Positions 33,227 to 44,689 of a stretch of DNA of 64,000 bases are shown here, piece by piece (position 1 is the stretch's first letter; every line of letters starts with the position of its first letter). Where the stretch lies: NCBI GenBank assembly GCA_037074705.1, contig CM073594.1, positions 62,802,509 through 62,866,508 of the forward strand, read 5' to 3'. A program made the position numbers and the translations under genes. Under the pieces are notes generated by a model. That model did no database searches. It was not told the DNA's origin and saw nothing but the letters and a program-made list of their open reading frames with translations. Source of the DNA: Zhengitettix transpicula. Its lineage: Eukaryota > Arthropoda > Insecta > Orthoptera > Tetrigidae.

Positions 33227-34030
33227 AACATCATTTAATCTCTCTGGTTTATTTTTTGTTCGTTTTCCTCCGCCTTGAAATTCATCATCATTTCCAAGTG
33301 TTATGTTTTCACCTGGTTCTTCAGGGATTGCAATGTTTGACTCATCGTCGTCATCTTCATTTGATGCATCTGAGTTATCTTCAGATTCAACAGCACAGTC
33401 TTCATAATTTGGAATTCCATTTCAATCACCTCCAGTGCAGAAATACAATAATGACTTTCTTTTAAGATCCTCTGAGATATAGAGTTCATTGGTAAATGTA
33501 ACATCACATGAGATTATTATAGTCGTCTTGATTGGATCCCAATCTTTGAAACCGTGTCTTTAGTTTCTCAAGACAAACATGCACTTGTTTCCTCTACACT
33601 TAGGAAAATTGCTTTGTTGTCACTAGTTACAGTTTTGTTGTTGGCACTTTTCTTCTTGAAAAAGATCTATTTTCGGGGTCATTTGTCTTCATATAGTAAG
33701 TGCAAGTAGGGTACTTTTTAGGTATCTATCAGTCACTATTTTTTGGGATCTATAAATACATCCAAAACATTTTAATTCTTCGGTTTTGAATGCAACACAG
33801 TAATTTTCAGTAAATGCACAATAGCAAATTTCAAATCTTATGAAACGTGCATTGAGATTTTCCAATATTTTTTCTTCCTTCGGAGCTGAATTCCAAGCAG
33901 TTGTTAAATCTGCACCTTCATCGACATTTTGGCACTTGTATGTTGTTTTTCTAGCCGCAAGGAAAGAGTTATGGTTAGTCAAAACTTACCACAATTATAA
34001 ACTTGAGCAGAGGTTTCCTAGTTTTGCGAA

Positions 34031-34514
34031 CAATTATTAACGTATGGACACGTAACCTGTTGGGTTTTATGAGTAATAACTCCTGACATTAGGTTTTAAA
34101 TGTATTTATTAGTATACGTTCAGCAAAACAGAACCCAATCACAACAAGTGAAAAAACAGCAATGTACAGTCAAAGACAACATAAGAAAACTACTACCTCT
34201 TTCTCAGTGCTACCACAAAGACAATTATGTATTAATATTAATAGTCAATATTCAACAATATAAACCAAGAAATTTTAAATATCAATTACTGTGTTTCTCA
34301 AGATTAACTAATTGAACGTTCCTAAAACTATATGAGTTAAATATTACACTATTATTTTCTACAATAAAAATGATACAATTTATTTACATTAATTTGAAGC
34401 AAGAGCAGCATAGTAGAAATACGTACACATGGTAATTATTTTCTTTATTAAATTTATAAATTGTAAATCAAGAACAGAAGAAATACTTTTTCAAATGAAG
34501 CCCAATTTTAGGAT
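34031..34514. other. No gene recognised
   Basis: AT-rich. A tgttgggtttt at 34059 resembles a copia LTR edge, but no partner was found. Confidence 0.35.
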
Positions 34515-34655
34515 CAGGATGGAAAAATCTCAACCACATCAGTAATCAAACCCAGGACCTTTCCTTGGTAGGGAGTGCTCCTTACCAACTGAGACATACA
34601 AGTCAACTACCATGTGTGAGCCTTCTCCGTCCATTGTATTAACCTGAATACAGTC
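34515..34655 (-). repeat. tRNA-derived SINE, copy 1
   Basis: On the minus strand, CTCAGTTGGTAAGGAGC (A-box-like) and GGTCCTGGGTTTGAT (B-box-like) lie at tRNA spacing after a leader (ctgtattcaggtt, atacaatgga). It cannot fold as a full tRNA cleanly, so a SINE head is more likely. Confidence 0.5.
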
Positions 34656-34744
34656 TCACCTAAAATTTATACGAACTTTAAGAGTTCAGTGAATAATGGA
34701 CAGTGTGTGTAAATTGATCAAGGCTGTACAATGTAATTCGGTGA

Positions 34745-34875
34745 ATTGTTGGCCAGTCTGTATTCAGGTCTATACAATGGAAGGAGAAGACTCGTACCTG
34801 ACAGAGAGTCTACTTAGATACAAAGGCCCCAGGTTCGATTCCCATTTCAGTCGAGAGTTCTCAATCGTGATCCTT
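34745..34875 (+). repeat. tRNA-derived SINE, copy 2 (inverted)
   Basis: The same leader (ctgtattcaggtctat, acaatgga, ggagaag) precedes a degraded A box and a perfect B box GGTTCGATTCC. It is oriented opposite to copy 1, about 90 bp away. Confidence 0.5.
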
Positions 34876-34999
34876 TCTAACTTTGTACATGAAATGTTTT
34901 GTTACAATTTTCTCACTAATAGGGTCTACGTATTTTTAATTACATAGAAAATGCATAATGGTCCATAAAGCATTAAAACTGAGATTGAGTAAAAGTTAA

Positions 35000-35559
35000 C
35001 ACGTTGACTGCCACGACAATTTTCAGAAATCTGGCCTAAAATGACAATTTCATTTAATCACATATTATTAAAAATTCTAGTGTGTAGTTATTATCAAAAA
35101 GCATAAAAAATTATATTGCAAGAGCTCCATTATTTAGAGTGTCTACCACCTACTGAAAAAAAACTGTCCGACAAAGCCATGACTTATATGTACCCAAGCA
35201 AAAAAACGCCGAGAAACGTGTTATTTCTGTCCAGCCTGTAAAGAGAAGCCAGCCCTTTGTGTGGAAGATTGTTTTAAGAAGTTCCACAAAAAATAAAATA
35301 TTATTTTATTTCTTGAATTTGAATTAATTTTTATAATTATATTTTTTGTTCGTTTTTTAATAAATTTTCTGTCTATGCAAGCCAGCATTGATTTTTTGTT
35401 ATTTTCCCAGAAGCCATCTATTGATATTAGCACTTATATATTCTGAGTTTAATTGTAGCTGCACAAAAATGACAAGTAAACAAGGACGAGATAACTCGTA
35501 GTTGGCGTCCTAAAAAAGAACGCAATCTACGAGTTATCTCGTAGTCAGCAGTCAATGTG
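35000..35559 (+). mobile_element. piggyBac-like element, internally deleted
   Basis: The left end is TTAA|CACGTTGACTGCC (TTAA at 34996-34999). The right end is the inverse, AGCAGTCAATGTG, followed by TTAT (decayed TTAA). TTAA target sites and this kind of short terminal repeat are typical of the piggyBac superfamily. A 16-bp subterminal inverted repeat (ctacgagttatctcgt) lies at 35490-35541. Most of the transposase is missing. Confidence 0.75.
35219..35296 (+). pseudogene. piggyBac transposase C-terminal cysteine-rich tail
   Basis: One frame reads CYFCPACKEKPALCVEDCF and KKFHKK before TAA. This matches the zinc-binding cysteine-rich domain that ends piggyBac transposases (CxxC, then KPALC, xxCFxxxH). 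The catalytic domain upstream is absent, so only the tail survives. Confidence 0.75.
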
Positions 35560-35565
35560 TTATCA

Positions 35566-35571
35566 TTTATT
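35566..35571 (-). terminator. Candidate polyadenylation signal of gene 3
   Basis: AATAAA on the minus strand, 140 nt past the gene 3 stop and just outside the right end of the piggyBac-like element. Confidence 0.35.
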
Positions 35572-35710
35572 CATTATCAGTCAATCATTTATATGATCAA
35601 GGGTAAAGTACATTTCAGGTCGACATCAATTAAACCTGAAAATAGAAATAAATAAAATACAATTAAAATTTTACATGTCTTTTAAATAAATCTGAAGTGT
35701 ATATAATAAG

Positions 35711-35850
35711 TTAAATAATATTTTCACCTTTTCTAGGCCAGCAGCGACAGCAGCAGTCACATGGATGCCTGTAGCGTACTGTACCTTGAGGACAGGTTAC
35801 TATATTATCGCAATTACTAATGGTACAATCTGGTTTACACTCACAGACAT
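35711..35850 (-). CDS. Gene 3 coding exon 2 (module 2 and stop)
   Basis: The acceptor is tttctctcgacag|AT, with split codon G|AT (Asp). The exon encodes VCECKPDCTISNC, CPQGTVRYRHPCDCCCRC and WPRKGENII before TAA. Confidence 0.82.
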
Positions 35851-36606
35851 CTGTCGAGAGAAATGTGCTTTAATCATCTGGCTTACGAAGAACAATTTTA
35901 AAAGAAATAGTGTGAGTGTATCAGAATCAATATCTAACCCAACTGCAGTAAATATAATGGTGTAGTCTAACTGTCTTATTTAAGTTTTGGTTTAACTAAT
36001 GGTACTGAAAAAAACTTTTTGTGGTAATAATTGAAAATAATTTCAGTAAATACCACGACTGCCATGTCCACAAACATTTTACACAACACTCAGATGTACC
36101 CTTCAGTACAAGTGGACCAAAAAAATATTTTTCCTTTAATTTGTGAATTTTAAAATTTGCTACATTTATCACAAAGGTATTTATAGCTTTGATCTGGTAA
36201 ATTAATGTTAGAAAACTGAATTACATTTGATGCAAATCTGGGGTAAGGAAAGCTTTTCCAAAAGAACTATAAACTCAGGTTTGTGATCCAAGATATAAAA
36301 TAACTGCACTGATTCTGATGATGATGATGCTGGTTATACTGGTGGCATATTATAGCAACAGTATAAAAATGATGATTATATACAAATTATACCTTCCCGT
36401 TTCAGGCAGATTTCACAGCACTCACACCGTGGTTTAACCAAGAAGCCATCTGGACAGGGCGGTTCAAGGCACGCTCCAGCAGTGTCACAGTTTGGAGGTT
36501 CCTCACATGGGCACTGGGCTAAGAGTTCTCCTACACTACATAGCAAAATTACCAGTATCCACAACACTGCTAAACCAAGGACTTGATTGTGGTTAGAACC
36601 TTTCAT
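35711..36606 (-). CDS. Small secreted double-module cysteine-rich protein (gene 3)
   Basis: Two coding exons (214 + 140 nt) give 117 residues. The signal peptide runs MKGSNHNQVLGLAVLWILVI to about LLAQ and, unlike genes 1 and 2, is contained in one exon. Module 1 (CPCEEPPNC to CECCEIC) has nine cysteines and module 2 (CECKPDC to CDCCCRC) ten, followed by WPRKGENII. The intron (36392 to 35851, about 540 bp) is phase 1 between the modules, as in its paralogues. A pyrimidine-rich acceptor (gatttttcag) lies 22 nt before the ATG, so an untranslated 5' exon is likely further up. It is probably extracellular; the function is inferred only from the family. Confidence 0.82.
36393..36606 (-). CDS. Gene 3 coding exon 1
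   Basis: ATG at 36604-36606. The exon ends GGGAAG|GTATAA (phase 1) and encodes the signal peptide and module 1 with the terminal motif RCECCEICLKR. Confidence 0.8.
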
Positions 36607-37489
36607 TATTAGTACAAGGGTGATTTCACTGAAAAATCAAAACATTTTGATAATTAAGATGCAGTTAGGCTATAAACTGTGATAATACTGTAAATCTAAA
36701 GTTATATTTCCAGGGAAATTAAATTAGAAGAAATGTCTCAAATGAATGTAAAAATGTTGGGTAGTATATAGGTACAGATACTTTATCAAAACATTGAGCC
36801 ACAGACTGTCAAAACATAATGTTTCTGCCGCTCCCAATACGCCACAATTTGGATTTTAAATTTGATGTTAATGGTGGATTTCAAATTTAGAATAGGTTGG
36901 GTGTTGTTCAGTTGTCCAGTTTTAAGTCTGCCGACTGGGCAAGCAGTTTCTCCTGACAAAAGGGGCTCTCGAATTGATTTAAGGAAAGGAGTGGCTGTTA
37001 ACACCAGATATTGGAATGACCTGAACATCATTAAATAAATATTAAGTATGTCATGCTTCAAAATATATGTAACATTTGCTATACAATATAAAAGTATTAA
37101 TTACAATAGTCATGAAAATGTCACTAAGACTTGCTCATGCTTAAGAAATATCTGATCAATATAATTAATTCATAGCAAATGGTTGGTTATTGCTCAACTA
37201 TATTTTACATGATGGCAATTTCATATTCATTCATATCTAACATCAAGAAATTTTTTCACGCAACCATCGTTTTTACTACAAGAGATTTTAATATGTAATC
37301 ACATGTGACAACATGAAAGTTTTACCAACTTCCCTGGCAAAATTGTCCCTCTACAAATAATGTGCCACACTTACACTTTCAGGGGAACAATCACTGATAA
37401 GGTCAATGCAAGCATGACAAAGAAAGATTACATCTGCTAGTTAACAGAGGAATAAGAATAATCTTAGGCTGTAGTTATTATTAGGTACA
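36607..37489. other. Upstream region of gene 3
   Basis: Includes the 5' UTR acceptor near 36629. No clear promoter element is visible. Confidence 0.35.
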
Positions 37490-37792
37490 AACACACTGCA
37501 ATGGCTTCCAGTGGACAAATTGTGTGAAATGAAAAGCATTGTATTGATTCACAAAATAAAACTAGGTTTGATGGCACAATACTTTGCCATCAAAACTTTT
37601 AAAGAAACCCATAATTACTTAGCCCGTAACACTGATGATTTTGTACCGCCAAACTTAAGATATACAGGAAGCCAAAACTGTATTTTCTATGAGGCAGTTT
37701 TGACTTCCAATTATCTAAAGATTTAAAAACTCTGCAATGTAAAAATATTTAGTACAAGTAAAAATTATATTTCACAAATTGTTTTTACATAA

Positions 37793-37855
<63 letters not shown>

Positions 37856-37950
37856 TATTAGTATTACTAAATGCTAAGAGGAGTGTAAACATTTACTGAT
37901 TCTTGTTTAGCAAATTTTTGCTAAATAAAAATCATTATTATTATTAAAAA
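37490..37950 (+). mobile_element. LINE 3' end (CR1/Jockey-like)
   Basis: The plus-strand translation LQWLPVDKLCEMKSIVLIHK, LARNTDDFVPPNLRYTGSQN matches the conserved C-terminal segment of non-LTR reverse transcriptases (LHWLPV...R..Y....L.YK, ...L..P..R...G...F). A 3' UTR with an (AT)n run then ends in an ATT repeat near 37938, a usual LINE tail. Catalytic regions are absent. Confidence 0.65.
37799..37850. repeat. (AT)n microsatellite
   Basis: About 50 bp of pure TA repeat. Confidence 0.95.
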
Positions 37951-39065
37951 ATGGCCGCTTTTTGGGCATCCCGAAGTCAACCAGCACCCACACTATCTGT
38001 TCTCTGAAGAGAATTTATAGGTCGAACTGCAGTCTTGCATAACCTTCGCTTGGATCGAATGTAACTTTAAAGTGACATGGGAATCCCCTGAGCGCGTATT
38101 AAAGGTACTGTTCACGTTCAAGTATACTTCACTTTGTTTGCTCCATTGATAACGTTATTGTGAAGAAACAAACATGATAAAGTTATTGTTAAAGAAACAA
38201 ATCTGTTTTACACGTCTTTTATATTAGCGACAGGTTTTAAACGGAAGTAAGAGATAGTTTACGAACAAAAATGTAGAAAGAAGTAAAAATTTGAAATAGC
38301 AAAATAGAAATTCTGTGCTAAAATTATACTAATTAGATAAAAAAAAGTATCCAAATAACATGAAAAATTACGTAATCTTGTTAAAATTATATTAATTAGA
38401 TAGACAAAATAAAATTTATTTGGTTAAAAAGGTAAGAATTATATTTGAAAAATTATTTACTAAATGATGTTACTAAATGTTAAGAGGAATGTAAAAATTT
38501 ACTAATTCTTTTTTGTACCAAACTTTTTATAAATAAAAAGTACTATTATTATAATTAGACAGTAAATTATAAAGAATTGATAGGACCCACCGCTATCTGT
38601 ACTATGAAGAGAATTTACAGGTCGAACTGCAGTCTTCTATAGGTCTAAAATACAAGCGAGCTTCGCTTGGATCGAATGTAACTTTAAAGTGACATAGGAA
38701 TCCTTTTAGCGCGTTATCATAGTCTTGTAAACCTTAGTATTAACTTCGCTTTCCTACATTGATAACGTTATTGTAAAGAAACAAATATGATAAAGTTATC
38801 GTTATGAAAGAAGCATGCAGGTAAAACAAGTTTTTTCCTGCGAAATTGGCGCCGCAGTATTCCCAAAAAGGATTTCTACATTCAAGAAATACGAAAAGCG
38901 ATTTTCATTAAAAATAAACTGTATTTTTTACTCGACAGGTTTAAAGATGGAAGGTTAAAAGAAGTAAAATAGGAAATTGAAAATTAGAAAGTCTGTGCTA
39001 AAATTATATTAATTAGATAAAGAAGTATCCAAATAACGTACGAAATTAAGCGGTTTGTTTAATTT
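37851..39065. repeat. ~600-bp direct duplication
   Basis: Two diverged copies run in tandem with a period of about 605 bp. Shared words are actaaatg(c/t)taagagga, gaagagaattta(t/c)aggtcg, aactgcagtctt, gcttggatcgaatgtaac and ttgataacgttattgt. The first copy overlaps the LINE tail, so LINE sequence may have been duplicated. Confidence 0.75.
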
Positions 39066-40230
39066 TTGGGAACTTCTTTCTGTAATTCGGATAATTTTAA
39101 CACAATTAGTTAATTTTGTTTAGTTACTTCCTCGTCTAATTAATATAATTTTAAGGTAATTACTTAATTTTGTCAGTTAATTGGCTACTTCTTTATCTAA
39201 TTAGTATAAAAATAGTGAAACAAACATTCGCATGAATGCAAAACTTTATACGATGTAAAGCGGGTAAAAAGAAAATTTGGGGACATATCCAGATAAAAAT
39301 GATAACTTATAATAAACATAGAGAAAGAATTTATCAAAAATGGTGGCCGTTTACATGAGCGCGTCTAACTCAAAGATAGACTAAGGCAACATTTCACGAT
39401 CAGATAGCGGAATTTTCTCTATTAAACAACAAGTATCATTATACATTTGTTGGCTATAATTTGAGAATGTACTTGACATTATCTGCTTTTTTTATCATAA
39501 TTTCGAAGTTGCATTTTCTCCTTCCTCCCAGTTTAAATTATCAGAATAATAGAACCACATGAGAAGTGACGTGTAACACCACACATCATTTATAATAATT
39601 GACAAACGTTTTTCTTTTAAATGTTATTTGTAATATCAAACCACATGCGTATTTCTTTTTATTAAAATTTCCATCATTTTCATTTTATTATCTATATCTA
39701 ATAGTACTTTTATTACTAACAAACATATGATAATCATTTATTATCTTGTAAGAATAAATAAAATCTTTGCTGACAAAGGAGTCACTTTACTCATATCCTA
39801 CAGTATATTATCTTACTCCAATTCAAGTTATCTTTGAACACGTACATCTTTCATTGGAATTGTGTTTGTTTAATGAACTTTGCTCTGCTGAATTTCAAAA
39901 TATCGCCAGTAATTGGCGATATAAATTGGCAGACGATGTATACATTTGTGTTATTACACTTACAATCGGATATAGAAAGAAAATTCAGAAGATCGGAATA
40001 GTATTCGCAATATTTCAGCGGCGTGATGACACTGCTGTGTCATTGCGGAAAAATCAAAACAAAAAATAATTTTATCTTATTTAAACATTTGAGATAAAAG
40101 ATTTTATGAAGCTGATAGAGCAGACGCCTAGGCATCTGCTTGCCCATAGGTTCCATCAGTCCTGGATATTTTAAAAACTTCTTTTATCTTTTTAGTTTGT
40201 TTATTTCTTGTTTACAAATCAGTTAGAGCG
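39066..40230. other. PEX11 upstream region
   Basis: A 100-codon plus-strand ORF at 39767-40069 shows no known domain. A tRNA-like word pair (tgatagagcagacg ... ataggttccatcag) at 40110-40160 may be a SINE remnant. The PEX11 promoter should lie here, but no TATA box stands out. Confidence 0.35.
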
Positions 40231-40286
40231 ATGGATATCATAATTAAACTAAACAGCCAAACTGCTGGTAGAGATAAGATTGTTCG
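40231..40286 (+). CDS. PEX11: PEX11 coding exon 1
   Basis: ATG GAT ATC opens MDIIIKLNSQTAGRDKIVR. The donor is CG|GTAAGC (phase 2). An in-frame stop lies shortly upstream, supporting this start. Confidence 0.85.
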
Positions 40287-41002
40287 GTAAGCTTTACATT
40301 TACTCGGTTGTTCATTTAAGTAGTGGTTTTTATGTATAAAAATAAACATAAGGTGTTGTATAGAACAAAAATATAAGGTTCAGGTTATGTCATCAATGTT
40401 GAGTAAATTCTCCCATTTTATCTTACACAACTACTGAATTTATGAAAGAAAAGGTTGTAGTGTAAAGTTGATATTCCAGTTAAAGTGTGAAAAGAAATAC
40501 TCGATAGTCTAGTGTAGGTTCGACAATTTTCTGTTGGTAGTAATATTCATTTTTGGGCATTAGTCATGTTAGTATCAAGGGTGGGTATTACACCAATTTT
40601 GTTACTTAAATTTGGTTTAATAAAAATTCTCAAGTAGTTTGGATTTATTTTATGTTATTTGTTTTGTTTCTTGAAGGTGGGAAATAGGCAGTTTAATTAT
40701 TCTCTATTGACCTGAATCAAAAACATTTTCTCTTAGCAAAAATTATTCTAACACAAGGTTTTAATTGATCCAGTAATAAATTGTTCCATTTATTTAAAAA
40801 AATCATTATATTATATTAATTATTTTTCATTGTTCTGTTGAAATATTGATTTTCTTGATAAAAAGCAAAATTATTTCAATATATGGAGGACTTTAAATGT
40901 ATTGGCCAATTAAATTTTCCTAACCATATTTGACTAAGTCCCAGGTTTACGATATACTTAATTCTAAATAGGTCAATGACCTTCGACACACTATTACTAC
41001 TA

Positions 41003-41062
<60 letters not shown>

Positions 41063-42189
41063 TTATATAACAAGAAATGGTCTTAAGAAAATAGATAATG
41101 GTTCTTAAGACATTCAATCCACAGTGATTTTGTTAGGTTAAATTCATTTGAATATTCATGTTTTGCTCAGATTGACATAACTTTTTTTTTTGTGGTAATA
41201 AATATCTTATCGTCTTTCAAATTTCTGTTTTAGACTACTTCAGTACGCCAGCAAGCTGGCATGGCACTCAATGCAGCAACAGAAGATTAGTCACCAATCT
41301 GTAGACAGACTCAAAAACTTAGAATACACATTCAGTTCTTTCAGGAAATGTGAGTAGACCAAATGTCTAATTACTTAGCATGTTTAGTTTTCTGTAGACC
41401 CTTTCAAGAAGCTGGGCTTCGAAGTGGTGTGCAATGAGTCATAAATTATACACATCTTAATTTTAATATATTATAAATTAAATTACAAATGTTTGCATTC
41501 ATCTTAGTATTAGATTTTACTTTTAAAATAAAATATTTTTACATCTATCTGATTTCAACCCAACATAATAAAAGCTATTTGAATAATTTATTTACGTATA
41601 TTATATTTATATTGAGTATGTTATTAGCATGAATTTACACTATATTCTCATTTGAATCTATTTTATGTAAGCAATTTAATTTTCCGCATGTTTCTATTCT
41701 TCAACAGTGCTTCGCCTTGGAAGATGCCTCGACGTATTGTACAGTGCTCTATCGTCAATACATTACCCAGACCTTGCCCTCAGAGTGACCTTAACCCTGT
41801 CCAAGATTTCCAATGCTCTTTACCTTCTTGCCGATCATATCCTCTGGTTTGGCCGCACTGGGCTGGTTACTGTAGATGGTGACCGTTGGAATCGTGTTGC
41901 TAATAAGTATTGGCTGTATTCTATTACCATGAATTTGGTAAGAGATGTTTACGAGATAATGCGTATCATCAACAGACGTGGCAGACGCCAGAAAACGATT
42001 AACGTGGTCCTAGAACACAGAGAAATAGTTATTGACACACTGAAGAATGGCTGTGACTTCCTCATTCCCCTGGCTGCACTGGGATACATACGACTCAATG
42101 CTGGTGTTATTGGACTGCTTGGTGTAATATCATCATTGGCTGCTATTGTTAGTTTGGTAGATCCTTTGTCACGACTGACACCTTCTTAA
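40231..42189 (+). CDS. PEX11: Peroxisomal membrane protein PEX11 (A/B type)
   Basis: Three coding exons (56 + 116 + 482 nt) encode 217 residues. PEX11 is an integral peroxisomal membrane protein that tubulates the membrane and promotes peroxisome division. Conserved features are the N-terminal amphipathic region (RDKIVRLLQYASKLAW), the FRKLLRLGRCLDVLYSAL helix, LADHILWFGRTGLV, the YWLYSITMNLVRDVYEI segment, and the C-terminal transmembrane region NAGVIGLLGVISSLAAI followed by DPLSRLTP. Human PEX11B is longer because of a glycine-rich loop not present here. The split codons at both introns (CG|A and T|TG) restore the conserved residues exactly. The layout is closer to PEX11A/B than to PEX11G. 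Confidence 0.93.
41007..41057. repeat. (AT)n microsatellite in PEX11 intron 1
   Basis: About 50 bp of TA repeat. Confidence 0.95.
41234..41349 (+). CDS. PEX11: PEX11 coding exon 2
   Basis: The acceptor is atttctgttttag|ACT and the donor is AAAT|GTGAGT (phase 1). It encodes LLQYASKLAWHSMQQQ ... LEYTFSSFRK. Confidence 0.9.
41708..42189 (+). CDS. PEX11: PEX11 coding exon 3
   Basis: The acceptor is ttctattcttcaacag|TG. The exon covers the bulk of the protein, including LYLLADHILWFG and the C-terminal membrane segment, and ends TCT TAA. Confidence 0.95.
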
Positions 42190-42321
42190 TTGAAACAGGT
42201 AATATCCTTTCAACAGATGTGCACGTAAGGCAGAAAAACCTAAATGATAGACAAAGTTCCTAGGACCTTGATTTAAAATTTATGTAACAAATCATGTAAA
42301 TATACATAAAAAATTTATTGA

Positions 42322-42327
42322 AATAAA
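42322..42327 (+). terminator. PEX11 polyadenylation signal
   Basis: AATAAA lies 133 nt past the PEX11 stop. A second AATAAA at 43298 could give a longer 3' UTR. Confidence 0.5.
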
Positions 42328-44689
42328 TATTTATACTATCACTGATTATTTAAACTACTTAATGTTTTCACTTTCAATATGGCATTGTTTATAGTAGTTT
42401 CCAGATTATATTAAAAAATTGTTTGAAAAAAAACCTATTTTTTTGTTGTTACTTTAATATAATTTCTTCCTGAAAGTTAGTGTAATTTTCTCTTCTTTGT
42501 ATTTGTTTAATATATTCAAAGCCAGATTGAAACCAAAAGCAATTCATCAAATTATAATTCTGTGGTAAAAAAAAAATATGTAAAAGTGTTTCATATGCAC
42601 ATTGAATTTGGGATTATCCTTCCACTATATGTTTCATTGAGATTTGAAAGTGAATTAATTGAAGAAAGATTAGAAAACAGTTTTTAAAAGAAAATGCTGT
42701 TGAAATCAGATTATAACTCTTTACAGAAAATAATATAATCCATTTGGTAAATTGATATTCCTAAATTTTAATTTGTGTCTAAATTTAGTAACACTGTTTC
42801 CCAAGAAATTACACAGAATTTAGTTAAATTATGAAACATCTGATGTTTTATTTTCCAGATTGATTTTTAAAGCTGAGCCAGTAAATTGATCTGAGTTATA
42901 CATATTTCCTGAAGAAGACTTAACAGAATTTATAAACACAGCTATAAGTTTGAAGCAAGGAGACACTTAATAAAATTTCTTCCTTAAAGTTAGTGTTATT
43001 TTTCTGGAATTGAATCTTAGCGTGCATATACTTTCCATAAAGTTAACTAAGTTTTGTGTTGTACTTTATGTAGTGTTTTTTTTATATATAAATCATATAT
43101 GATAATACTAGTGTATATCAAGTAGGCTGCTTGCCCTTCAGAGAGGCACTAATTTGTAACCAATGTTTCCTTTCAGTAATTGTATTTTAAAACATTTACA
43201 ACATATGTATGTTATATCTACTTTAAAGTCATTATATATTGATGTGATTTACTGTTGTATATATATTGTTATATCATCAAATGTATTATCTGTGTTTAAT
43301 AAAAATATTTAAATTAAAAATAGCAATGAACATGAAAAAAATCCTGTAAATTACATTAATCACCATTTCAATGGTACAGCAGGATGATTTAGAAGTAAAA
43401 TAATCACAGAAAAGTAATAGAATTAATTAATTTTATTGACTGCAATTAAATATACACTTGGTGGTGCTATAATTAAATATAAAATTTTATATCTAGATTT
43501 AGACTTGAATTATGCTTTCACAAAGGAAACTATCAAAAATTTACTTAAAGTAAAAAACTCACACTAATAATGCCACATAATCCTCTATATATAGGCTTGC
43601 TTTGGAATGAATGGAAACTTAGCATTTCACAATTACATTTATTAAATACTTATTACCTACTTGGCTTTCTTAAAGTAACTTATCCAACCTGTTCTTCAGA
43701 CCTTTACTATTCTTCCTGGCAAATCATTCTGTTCAGAAATTACCGTTTTCCCCACATCCTTGTGTTGCTCTATTTGTTTAAGACATTACTGCTAAATAAT
43801 ACTTTTATATTTTATTTTACTTATATTGGGTCATATTCCATATATCCGTTTCAAGAATCTGGGCTGTGAGGATGTAGAATTGGTCATGATTCATGAAGAA
43901 TACATTACCTTACGATTATTTACTAGTTCCTACAAATTACATTATTTGGCACGCACCTTAACATTATTACAGAAGATTTATTAAAGTTAATGAAAATAAT
44001 GCATTTTTTAAAAAAATTCTGACTGCTTAATACCACTTGAGAGATTGAAAAAGAATATAGTAATACTCTTACAATAGACTTCTTTCTGTGTAATGGACTT
44101 TGAGAAAGAATTTGTGACAGTTAACAGATACGAGTAATAAAAAGTAAAATAAATTGGCAGAGCAGAAGGATGTTGAAATTAAAGGCATACTATCGGTAAG
44201 AATGCCATAACAAGAATATAATGGTGTAATAGGTAAATAGGGTTACCGACTAACTGAAAATAATTTTGTCAGTGTACAGAAAAATCAGATCTGGTGTGGA
44301 TCCTAGGGGGAAAAACAAACTGTCAAGTTGATAGTAAAATAGAATAGACACCATTGGTTATAAAAACTCCTAATGTAGTAGGCCTACTGTATTATTTTTG
44401 TTGGTGTTCACTGTACTTGCAACCCAGGTTATTTATTATTAGTCATTGCAATCTTATCAGTAGACTTATGAACCCCTACATTAAGTAAAATAAAAAGGCT
44501 AGTATTTAGTCGACATGGAAAGCAATTAATTGACATTTGACAAATATGGAACCGGAAAATTAAAGTTTGGCACCCCATTGTAGACGTGCGAATAAGTAAT
44601 GTGGATTGTGCAGAAGACATATTGGCTGCACCGTTGCACAAAAGAAAAATATGGGTGCAGAGTAACTGGAATTCTTTTGTGAGAAGGTG
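42328..44689. other. PEX11 3' flank, no gene recognised
   Basis: AT-rich. A 99-codon plus-strand ORF at 43570-43869 (rich in Tyr, Leu and Phe) resembles nothing known and has AT-driven composition. Confidence 0.45.

Larger units (their letters stand above)
31950..33990 (-). mobile_element. Decayed Ty1/copia retrotransposon
   Basis: Minus-strand fragments run in copia order. They are an integrase-end segment with LKCFGC (33689-33982), the RT start (TYEEAISGDDAARWKEAI, NQTWKLID, near 32960-33226), an RT middle (EGYSDRIKICKLQKSLYSLR near 32800-32880), and RNase H (RTLRYINGT, STTEAEYITS, 32054-32356). The frame is broken several times. Where the RT active-site YVDD should be (about 32692-32720) the translation reads ANND, so the enzyme is dead. 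No LTR pair was found. Confidence 0.85.

Noticed and set aside
34059..34330. copia LTR starting tgttggg
   Set aside because: No matching second LTR, no primer-binding site, and no clear end. Too weak to list as an element.
39767..40069. 100-codon ORF upstream of PEX11
   Set aside because: No recognisable domain, AT-driven composition, no splice or UTR evidence.
40110..40165. tRNA gene
   Set aside because: The A-box- and B-box-like words are present, but the acceptor and D stems do not pair acceptably by eye. At most a SINE or pseudo-tRNA remnant.
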